In this document: piece by piece, positions 1-5,508 of the stretch | Numbering within the stretch: the stretch's first letter is position 1 | How the letters are laid out: every line of letters begins with the position of its first letter | DNA from: Nitrospira sp. | Lineage (GTDB): Bacteria; Nitrospirota; Nitrospiria; Nitrospirales; Nitrospiraceae | Length of the DNA stretch: 6,783 nucleotides | Assembly (NCBI GenBank): GCA_025360665.1 | Contig: JANYBU010000061.1 | Location: forward strand, 1-6,783 | Direction: 5' to 3' | Position numbers and translations under genes: made by a program | Notes under the pieces: model-generated | The model's database searches: none | What the model saw: the letters and a program-made list of their open reading frames with translations, nothing else | Told to the model about the DNA's origin: nothing

Positions 1-591
1 ACGAGCGATTTCTGGCAGACGGACCTTGTCGAAGAGCTTCCCAACCGGCGCCATCTTGGCCACGAACCCCTTCTGCATCAGGCCGCTCTCCTGGCCACCC
101 GTGTTGGCGTACAGTTCGTTATCGAAACAAATCGTGGTGAACTTCTCCTGGCGGAACCAGGCTTGCAGTGTCATGTCGAGACCGATGTCGACGGTGGCGC
201 CATCGCCGGCGAGCACGACCACGTCTTTCGTTCGGCCCGGGAAGCGGACGCTTAAGGCGCGCTTCAAGCCGGAGGCGATGGCGTTTTGGTTACCGAAGAG
301 GGAGTGAATGTTGTGCACGGCCACCATGGGGAACACCAGGCTGGTGCAGCCGGTGGAGCCGACCATGACGGTGTCTTCGGGGTTCGGCAATGAGGCCAGG
401 ATGTACCGGAAGGCCATGGATTCCGGGCAGCCGGCACAGAGGGAGTGCTGCTCGATCAGTTCCTTGCTGTTGCCGATATCCTTCCACCCCCGGTCTTCCT
501 TACCGTAGGTCGCGCTCTTGACCAGGTCTTGATAGTCGGACGGCATGATGTCGTACAGGTCTTCAGAAATCTTGATACGTTCTTTGCTCAT
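1..591 (-). CDS. porB: 2-oxoacid:ferredoxin oxidoreductase beta subunit (pyruvate synthase type), C-terminus cut off by window edge
   Basis: This is the thiamine-diphosphate-binding beta subunit of a multi-subunit 2-oxoacid:ferredoxin oxidoreductase, a cytoplasmic enzyme that reversibly couples decarboxylation of pyruvate or 2-oxoglutarate to ferredoxin reduction. The frame stays open to base 1, giving 197 residues of a subunit normally near 290-300. Visible motifs are the Cys pair in HSLCAGCPE (C52, C55) plus C82 in GSTGCTS, expected ligands of the catalytic [4Fe-4S] cluster. The TPP/Mg signature follows: GDG at 129-131, DN at 157-158 and NTGGQ at 163-167. The fourth cluster cysteine expected nearer the C-terminus lies outside the window. 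The ATG at 591 is preceded by AGGAGG with a 5-nt spacer, an ideal ribosome binding site. It starts 62 nt after the alpha gene in the same operon. Family assignment is firm; pyruvate rather than 2-oxoglutarate as substrate is inferred and not proven. Confidence 0.93.
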   Translation of the reverse strand, partial: MSKERIKISEDLYDIMPSDYQDLVKSATYGKEDRGWKDIGNSKELIEQHSLCAGCPESMAFRYILASLPNPEDTVMVGSTGCTSLVFPMVAVHNIHSLFGNQNAIASGLKRALSVRFPGRTKDVVVLAGDGATVDIGLDMTLQAWFRQEKFTTICFDNELYANTGGQESGLMQKGFVAKMAPVGKLFDKVRLPEIAR

Positions 592-653
592 TATGGCCTC
601 CTCAGCGCGTGTGTCTTACTTCAGGGTGTTCGGTTCTTGCTGCCTAGGTGCGA

Positions 654-1865
654 TCAACTGCCGCGACCGGCCAACGACATGGTGCGCATGCCGAGCAGGG
701 CCTTGATTTCTGAGACAATAATTTCCGGTGGCATCGTCATGCCTCCGCAGACACGCGGGCCGGCGTTCACACGTTCGCTGTTCGGGATGGTGGCTTTAAT
801 TTCTTTTGCCAACCATCCGGTCACGTTGAATTCCGGGACGATAATGTGCTTGGCGTTTTTCGTGGCTTCACGGATTTCCTCGCCTGGCCAGGGCCGCAAG
901 ACCTTGATCTTTACCAGACCGCAACGGATGCCTTCGTCCTCGAGGAGCCGGATGGCTTCACGACCCTGCGACACCGCTGTACCAGAGGCGACGATGAGGA
1001 CCTCGGCATCGATATTTTCTGTCTCGATCAACCCGTTTATCCACTTGATCGTGTGCTTGCGGGACCGCTCCACTGCCGCCCAGACTTCTTGTTGCCAGGA
1101 AGCGTGGGTGGCATAGCTGATATAGTTGCTCTTCATGATAAACGGATCGCGCATCATCCGGACCGGCGGACATTCCATGTCCATGCAGGGCACGGGCGAG
1201 CGGTACGGGTCATAGGGTGGAAGACACATGTCGGCCGGAGTGAGATTAACGACGTCCTTGGTGTGCGTCACAAAGAATCCGTCGCAGCACAGCGCCAAGG
1301 GGAGGTGCACATCAGGCTCTTCCGATACCATGTAGCCTTTGAGTATCCAATCGAAGAAGTCCTGTGCGGTTTCCGCATGCCAGACGAGCATGCCGGTATT
1401 CAGAAGATACGAAATCTCGAGTGTGTCCGGCTGAATCGACAGCGGCGAGTTGATGCCGCGGCAGGTGACGATCATCTGAATCGGCAACCGTGCGCCGGAC
1501 CACATCGGGAAGTTCTCCATCGCGCGCATCGTGCCGGGTCCCGCAGTCGTCGTAAACACGCGAGCCCCACCGAAGGCTGCTCCCGCGCATTGCGACATGA
1601 CGGCGAATTCGCTCTCGCCGCGAAAGTAGTCGCCGATGTAACCCTCGGCAAAGAGCTCGCCGATCAAGGCGGCCGCTTCGCTCTGCGGTGTAATCGGGTA
1701 CGCGATCATCACGTCACAGCTGGCCCGCCTGAGCGCTTCCTTGATGACCTCGCTGCCCGTATAGAATGACGGCGTGCGCGGCGCTTCGTTCATCATCTTC
1801 CAGGTGTCGGTAAAGGTCTGCCCTTTTTTGTTTTTTGTGCCGATGACTGAGTGTGTGTCTGCCAT
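654..1865 (-). CDS. porA: 2-oxoacid:ferredoxin oxidoreductase alpha subunit (pyruvate synthase type)
   Basis: This 403-residue subunit carries the pyrimidine-binding domain and domain II of the oxidoreductase and pairs with the beta subunit to form the TPP site. After about 30 leader residues comes the N-terminal domain with YPITPQSE at 56-63, a motif typical of OFOR alpha chains, then RGESEFAVMSQCAGAAFGG (82-100) and TTAGPG (106-111). The C-terminal transketolase-like domain begins near residue 287 (AEVLIVASGTAVSQG) and contains the KVLRPWP stretch at 321-327. About 400 residues is normal for an alpha chain that is not fused to gamma. The ATG at 1865 has AGGAG eight bases upstream. An ATG seven bases further up is out of frame. 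The gene lies between the delta-like gene (45-nt gap) and beta (62-nt gap), so the order is delta-alpha-beta, as I recall for the five-subunit enzyme of Hydrogenobacter. Gamma and a further small subunit would be expected beyond the left edge. Confidence 0.94.
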   Translation of the reverse strand: MADTHSVIGTKNKKGQTFTDTWKMMNEAPRTPSFYTGSEVIKEALRRASCDVMIAYPITPQSEAAALIGELFAEGYIGDYFRGESEFAVMSQCAGAAFGGARVFTTTAGPGTMRAMENFPMWSGARLPIQMIVTCRGINSPLSIQPDTLEISYLLNTGMLVWHAETAQDFFDWILKGYMVSEEPDVHLPLALCCDGFFVTHTKDVVNLTPADMCLPPYDPYRSPVPCMDMECPPVRMMRDPFIMKSNYISYATHASWQQEVWAAVERSRKHTIKWINGLIETENIDAEVLIVASGTAVSQGREAIRLLEDEGIRCGLVKIKVLRPWPGEEIREATKNAKHIIVPEFNVTGWLAKEIKATIPNSERVNAGPRVCGGMTMPPEIIVSEIKALLGMRTMSLAGRGS

Positions 1866-1910
1866 GGATCATGCTCCTTTCACTGTCTCCAGAACCTCAA
1901 ATAGTTTAGC

Positions 1911-2546
1911 TTAGTTTGAGGCTCCGCTCTTGGCTGACGTCAGCCGTGGTTGGACTGTCCCTTTCAATTTTCTCACCCACTCGGTCAGTTTCATGATTTT
2001 TTCAACCGATGCGTCGCGGAACGATAGCATCGCATCTTCATGGCCGGCTTGAGCGCACATAGCAATCGTGTAGCAGGACGTGCCACCCCGAATGATTTTG
2101 AGCGACAAATTCGCTTGATGGCAGTGGACCCCGATGAACATGCAGCAATCGATTTTATTGTGCCAGATGGTCAGATTCGGGTGATTGGGATTGATCTCGA
2201 CTTCAGGATTGATTTTGGGGTATTTGGGGCGGTAGTCCGGCATCGGGATCAGCATGGGCGTTTGCCCGGGTTGCACGCATTCCTTGAGCGTGTTGTACAA
2301 GTGGCGGATGGCCGTGGCCTTCTTGGCCGCCTGCTCGTTCCACGCCCACAGGACTAAGGGGCCAGGGAAGAGGGTCGGCACTTTGGCCATGAGGAATTGT
2401 TTCGCCGCTTCCTCGTATGCCTTTTCCTCTGGGACGATGACACCGTTGATGTGAGCTTCCCCAGGGTTCGGCAAATAAATGCCCATGCTGGCAGCCGATG
2501 GAGGAAGGAAATGTTCTGGGCCTGGAAGGACACGATACTGAGCCAT
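1911..2546 (-). CDS. Delta-like accessory subunit of the five-subunit-type 2-oxoacid:ferredoxin oxidoreductase
   Basis: This 211-residue soluble protein is the first gene of the oxidoreductase operon. It has no signal peptide, no membrane segment and no CxxCxxC ferredoxin motif. A mid-to-late region is rich in cysteine and histidine: C134 and C135 (KIDCCMFIGV), H141-C142-H143, C158 and C164, with H169-E170-D171 just after. This suggests a metal or Fe-S role, but ligands cannot be assigned from one sequence. From memory, proteins of this kind are annotated either as the delta subunit (about 24 kDa) of Hydrogenobacter-type oxidoreductases or as a 'carbon monoxide dehydrogenase beta subunit family' protein; size and first-gene position fit the former. 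ATG 2546 has GGAGAG about nine bases upstream. Translation of alpha starts 45 nt after this stop. Role in the complex is inferred from context; the name is less certain than for alpha and beta. Confidence 0.8.
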   Translation of the reverse strand: MAQYRVLPGPEHFLPPSAASMGIYLPNPGEAHINGVIVPEEKAYEEAAKQFLMAKVPTLFPGPLVLWAWNEQAAKKATAIRHLYNTLKECVQPGQTPMLIPMPDYRPKYPKINPEVEINPNHPNLTIWHNKIDCCMFIGVHCHQANLSLKIIRGGTSCYTIAMCAQAGHEDAMLSFRDASVEKIMKLTEWVRKLKGTVQPRLTSAKSGASN

Positions 2547-2766
2547 TACAGATTACTCTCCGGCAAGGGGTTAAAGAATGAGAAACCTATATTTTTCGAT
2601 GATCTCGGCCATCACCACTCTAAGCTTTTTCCGTGCTCCCTGCAACCTCGCAGAAGGCCCACCGTTGAGAAATTTTGGGCTATCGAACGAGGGAGGCTTA
2701 GGCCTTTTGTCCTAAGATGTGGGCTCCGCCTATAGATAGCCGATAGCACCTACGTATCGGAACACG
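2547..2766 (-). promoter_or_regulatory. Long untranslated leader of the oxidoreductase operon with two hairpins
   Basis: If transcription starts about seven bases after the -10 box, the mRNA has about 220 nt before the first operon gene. The first element is an inverted repeat, CCGATA/TATCGG with a 9-nt loop (2740-2760). A second, CTTAGG/CCTAAG with an 8-nt loop (2697-2716), follows; GGAG and CTCC outside it could extend the stem across a bulge. Close to the gene there is a possible 13-codon reading frame (2571-2612). I recognise no known riboswitch class, and specifically no TPP-box motif. Stems are short and may be chance. Confidence 0.35.
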
Positions 2767-2772
2767 CATTGA

Positions 2773-2802
2773 ATTATAGGGTCGGCCCTTCCTGTCTGTC
2801 AA
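2773..2802 (-). promoter_or_regulatory. Consensus sigma-70-type promoter of the oxidoreductase operon
   Basis: Read on the minus strand, the -35 box is TTGACA (2797-2802) and the -10 box is TATAAT (2773-2778), both perfect matches, separated by 18 bp. A CCAATTGG palindrome (2804-2811) sits immediately upstream of the -35 box. The promoter points at the delta-alpha-beta genes and lies between them and the stop codon of the upstream pseudogene. Two exact hexamers at near-ideal spacing in an intergenic gap make chance unlikely; use in vivo is inferred. Confidence 0.72.
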
Positions 2803-2884
2803 ACCAATTGGCAAGCCTCAGGCAGCAATGGGCGGGCTCACTTGCGCATGAATTATTAACACGAAGTCAATATGTTGTGCGGCA

Positions 2885-4163
2885 TTATGGCAATTGTTCA
2901 CAGGCTGGAATGGATCCGAGGACGCAGGCTCGCTCAAGGTCATCCTTGGCGAGCCGACCCTGGAGACGGTCTCGATAAAGTTTTGCTCTGGTCACCAGGG
3001 CGGCAGCATTGACGGGGTCGACCTGAATAGTGGACAGATCTTCAATCGCCAGTTCCGGCTGATTCAGCTCGAGATAGATTTCGCTCCGCAGTGCATATGC
3101 CTCCTTTTGATAGAGGATCCAATTGATAGAGGATCCAACTTTCAGGCGTTTGGGTGTTGAGGAGTTTCTTCAGCGTGGCCAACGCATGATGCCAAGATTT
3201 GCTGTCCGCCTGACGGCGGGCTTGCGTCGTGTATACGCCGATGAGGTGCTGGCGAGCGATATCGGCAAACGGATCGAGCTCAAGGACTTGCTCGTAAGCA
3301 GCGGCGGCCTTATCTAATTGTTTCAGCCACGTTAGTACATCCCCTTCTCCCAACCCATGCCCATACACTCTTGGCGTCGAGTGTGACGGCGCGATCGAAG
3401 TCTTTTCCGGCTTTGCCCAGATAGTTCGTATAGTCCGAGATTTAAGCTTGTTGGGAAAAGGCCAGTGAGACCAGTTGGAGATAGATTTGGCCTCGCACTA
3501 TCAGTGGATCGACGTAGCGATCTTCGGGGGTGGCGGCGTCGGTGCTGAACTGGATCTTGTCCCGCAGATTTGATGTGTGGAGAGCGGTTTCAAGCATCGC
3601 GCGTGCTCGTTGGTGTGAGGCGGACTTCCCGTTCGGCTCAATGACCAGCATTCGGACGCTGATCGGTTGCTGTTGAAGCTCTTGCAGTTGCGAGCGCAAT
3701 TGGTGATATTCCTGCTGGAGCTGGCGAAAGTGTTGCGCAAGTTGTTGGTCGGATTGAAGTCGGTGTATCGCCTCAGCCAGACTGCTTACGTTGACCGTGG
3801 CACGAATACGTACGAAGAAGACGGGACGATCCAGCTCAAAGGAGCGCTTGGATTCGAGGATTTTCGTTTCCGTGACAGCGGCGGCAATCGTTCTGATTTC
3901 CAGCCAACTGGTTTGCGTGTTTCTCTCACCAGATTCTTTTTCCACATCGTGAAATGTAGACTCGAGATAGACGCCCGCTTTTTCCACTGCTTTGCGTTGG
4001 GCTCGTTGGAGGACTTTTCCCTCTGCGCGGCTAAGGTGTCGCCATCGGCCATGACATATTGGCCGTCAGCGATGACGGTTTTCGTGGAGGCGCTGAACGC
4101 AGGGGTTCCCCATAGAAGGAGCGCGAAAACGGAGAGATAGAACAATCGCCGGTACAGTTCCAT
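2885..4163 (-). pseudogene. Decayed gene for an exported coiled-coil/TPR protein, four disabling lesions
   Basis: The original product was about 420 residues. The ATG at 4163 opens a signal peptide (MELYRRLFYLSVFALLLWGTP, cleavage near FSAS). Then comes a domain beginning AEGKVLQRAQRKAVEKAGVY, resembling the N-terminal domain of FlgT-like or LPP20-like proteins. A Gln/Leu-rich coiled coil follows (from LQSDQQLAQHFRQLQQEY), then TPR-like helices (AYEQVLELDPF and similar), ending ERACVLGSIPACEQLP and TAA at 2885. The reading is broken four times: a 1-nt loss near 4026-4031 (frame change between GDTLAA and AEGKV); TAA at 3442-3444 after LAFSQQA, with TPR-like sequence continuing in frame; a 1-nt gain near 3343-3348; and a 16-bp duplication at 3107-3138. 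Correcting the length changes gives exactly 421 codons including stop. Remaining open pieces are 3786-4163, 3442-3987 (GTG) and 3042-3368; each lacks most of the protein. A weak TTGCTC-17-TATAGT promoter (4171-4199) may precede it. Function unknown; envelope or periplasmic scaffolding is only a guess. Confidence 0.85.
3107..3138. repeat. Perfect 16-bp tandem duplication inside the TPR pseudogene
   Basis: The plus-strand unit ttgatagaggatccaa occurs twice head to tail, at 3107-3122 and 3123-3138, without mismatch. Sixteen is not a multiple of three, so it shifts the frame of the minus-strand gene. With one copy removed, the protein reads on from ESWILYQ into KEAYALRSEIYLELNQPELA and continues to the natural stop at 2885. 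The identity of the copies suggests a recent event. Confidence 0.95.
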
Positions 4164-4258
4164 TCGGATGACTATACCGCCCGATGGGTGAGGGAGCAAT
4201 GCAACCAAAGCGGAGTAAATGGAGCAAGGGCTGAAGGAGTAGAGCGACAGGCCTTCGG

Positions 4259-4537
4259 CTACCGTTCTTTCGGAAAGACTTGAATGAATGGGTGGACTTC
4301 GACCCGTTCAAATACACCGTGGACGGTATAGGGGTCTTCGCGAGCAAACCGTTGCGCGTCTTCCAGCGAGTCCACCTCGATGACGATCAGGCTCCCGGTC
4401 TTATCCGTGAGTGGGCCGGCCAGCACGACCCGGCCTTGTGCATTGAGGGGTTCCATCTTGGCGAGATGCGCCGGGCGATAGATTTTCCGCTTGGCCTCTC
4501 CATCGGAACCGTCGAATCCGAGAATGACGAATTTCAT
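4259..4537 (-). CDS. YciI-family (YCII-related domain) protein
   Basis: This complete 92-residue cytoplasmic protein has the dimeric alpha/beta ferredoxin-like fold expected of the YCII family. It opens MKFVILGFDG; R21-P22-A23-H24-L25 is the characteristic His-containing segment after the first helix start. AGPL (40-43) then GSLIVIEVDSLEDAQRFARE form the second strand and helix, and DPY...GVFERVEVHPF gives the closing strands. Length is typical. Family members have been linked to small-molecule handling, and a His-Asp pair is thought to be catalytic in some, but the substrate is generally unknown, so none is named here. The ATG at 4537 has GAGG five bases upstream. It begins 36 nt after the DUF2203 gene on the same strand, so co-transcription is likely. 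It is 95 nt from the start of the downstream pseudogene. Confidence 0.9.
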   Translation of the reverse strand: MKFVILGFDGSDGEAKRKIYRPAHLAKMEPLNAQGRVVLAGPLTDKTGSLIVIEVDSLEDAQRFAREDPYTVHGVFERVEVHPFIQVFPKER

Positions 4538-4573
4538 AACTCCCTCGAGGCGCTGAGGAATAGGATTCTGACG

Positions 4574-4987
4574 TCAGGCTAGGTCCTCTAGCCGGCAGCG
4601 ATCTTTATAGCCGGTGGTTGTTTCATGCCACCAGCGAACTTCTTGTTCTCCGAGCTTCCAGCAGAGATAGACCACTCGTCCGTCACGAAGATGGGGAAAG
4701 TCACAGAGGCCGAGATCCAGGTCCTTCACCAGGATGCCGAGTTCCTGAATCGCTTGAAGATTCGTACTGAGTTGTTGAAGACCCGAGATATACAGGTGCC
4801 CAACGGTACTGCCACCGCCATACTCAGCCCGTGCGCTGGCTTTCTTGATATCTTCTTTCGTGCGGGCCAGGACGGCCTTGGCTTGCTGAATCGATGTCAA
4901 TTTTGAATTGAGCTGGGGGATGAGGTGGTTAGCCTCGAACAATGTAAATATTCGTTCGTGCTGTTCGTGTTCGTCGTTGTGCGCCAA
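4574..4987 (-). CDS. DUF2203 family protein
   Basis: This small soluble protein is of uncharacterised family DUF2203. Family hallmarks are RIFTLFEANHLIPQL near the N-terminus, a helical Lys/Gln-rich middle, then ELGILVKDLDLGLCDFPHL, DGRVVYLCWKLGE and VRWWHETTTGYKDR. The conserved Asp, Trp and His positions near the end suggest a binding or catalytic site, but no reaction is known. I place the start at TTG 4987 because GGGAG lies seven bases upstream, giving 137 residues. A GTG at 5020 would add 11 residues (MLNDRLRGSRP) but has only a weak AGAG before it. It is the first gene of a minus-strand group with the YciI gene, and is divergent from rho. No convincing promoter for it was found in the gap on its upstream side. 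Confidence 0.88.
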   Translation of the reverse strand: MAHNDEHEQHERIFTLFEANHLIPQLNSKLTSIQQAKAVLARTKEDIKKASARAEYGGGSTVGHLYISGLQQLSTNLQAIQELGILVKDLDLGLCDFPHLRDGRVVYLCWKLGEQEVRWWHETTTGYKDRCRLEDLA

Positions 4988-5135
4988 TGGTCTGCTCCCG
5001 CGAAGTCTATCATTTAGCACACCACTCTTTTGCGCTGCAACCGCAGGCGCGGAGTAATTGTGCCGTCAGGAAGAGGCAGGTCCGGCTGGATTGACCGAGA
5101 GAAAGGGGATGTCGCACGGGAAAGAGATATCCATG
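4988..5135. other. Intergenic stretch between DUF2203 and the rho promoter
   Basis: Apart from the ribosome binding site of DUF2203 (4995-4999) and a possible alternative GTG start at 5020, I see nothing here. Short open frames on the plus strand have no ribosome binding site and no recognisable protein character. The minus-strand promoter for DUF2203 should lie here or slightly to the right but no clear -35/-10 pair was seen. Confidence 0.5.
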
Positions 5136-5164
5136 TTGACAAGGGACGCCGCTCGCGTTATTAT
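5136..5164 (+). promoter_or_regulatory. Near-consensus sigma-70-type promoter upstream of rho
   Basis: TTGACA (5136-5141) and TATTAT (5159-5164, five of six consensus bases) are separated by the optimal 17 bp. Transcription would start near 5171 and run rightward to rho, about 340 nt away. An imperfect 14-bp palindrome centred on TTCGAA (5160-5173) overlaps the -10 box and start point and could be an operator. No other plus-strand promoter candidate of similar quality was seen before rho. Confidence 0.6.
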
Positions 5165-5170
5165 TCGAAC

Positions 5171-5508
5171 AATATCTCAGCTCGACTCAAGGCTATCTCC
5201 ACACACAAGACTTCCGGGGCGCATCTCGACACAAGCCACCATTGCTCAGGGACATAAAATAAGTAAGGCGAGTCAGCTCGGCATGAGTTCCGGCTTGCAA
5301 CAATATCCGCAGTCATGAGACAGAGTCGTATCCTCATAGCGGCGGGCGTAACAGGTAAGTCCTTCACGGATCACCCTCTTTAGCTGATACACACGACATA
5401 TTCGCCAAACGCATTATCAATACCATTCAGTCCGTGGACAATTTCCCATGGTTCACCATGTGCCAGTGCTGCTGATGAAGATGCAGCCGGGGGTTTGAGA
5501 GGATACTC
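5171..5508 (+). promoter_or_regulatory. Long C-rich, G-poor leader of rho, candidate autoregulatory (rut-like) region
   Basis: Between the predicted start point and the rho gene lie about 340 nt with no convincing protein gene. The plus strand is skewed to C over G: in 5361-5460 there are 32 C and 14 G, and in 5171-5240 about 26 C and 12 G. Rho loads on unstructured C-rich, G-poor RNA, and in Escherichia coli rho is known to attenuate its own transcription in its leader. That makes autogenous control here a reasonable inference. A 16-codon frame (5448-5498) ends ten bases before rho. No intrinsic terminator hairpin with a T-run was seen. Confidence 0.4.

Noticed and set aside
445..1116. Plus-strand open frame of 223 codons
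   Set aside because: It overlaps the start of beta and the end of alpha antisense; both of those are solid family matches.
846..1769. Plus-strand open frame of 307 codons
   Set aside because: It lies wholly inside the alpha-subunit gene on the other strand, has shadow-like composition and no ribosome binding site of note.
1911..2546. Genuine acetyl-CoA synthase/CO dehydrogenase subunit (Wood-Ljungdahl pathway)
   Set aside because: The protein is too small, lies directly with oxidoreductase alpha and beta genes, and no other CO dehydrogenase gene is present; any such name reflects distant similarity only.
2397..2735. Plus-strand open frame of 112 codons across the oxidoreductase promoter-proximal region
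   Set aside because: It overlaps the 5' end of the delta gene antisense and has no recognisable protein character.
2547..2766. TPP riboswitch before a TPP-dependent enzyme operon
   Set aside because: The conserved core motifs of the TPP element are not present in the leader.
3042..3368. Stand-alone 108-residue TPR protein
   Set aside because: Its N-terminus (MYGHGLGEG) is an out-of-frame artefact before DVLTWLKQLDK, and its tail after LYQ is the shifted reading of the 16-bp duplication. It is a fragment of the pseudogene.
3985..4035. Programmed -1 frameshift joining the first two parts of the TPR gene (A-rich run near 3988-3995)
   Set aside because: The sequence is not a proper slippery heptamer, no downstream stimulatory structure was apparent, and the same gene has three further lesions that frameshifting could not bypass.
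5058..5318. Plus-strand open frame of 86 codons before rho
   Set aside because: It starts upstream of the predicted promoter, lacks a ribosome binding site, and shows no protein-like pattern. Another frame at 5030-5257 overlaps it and is equally featureless.
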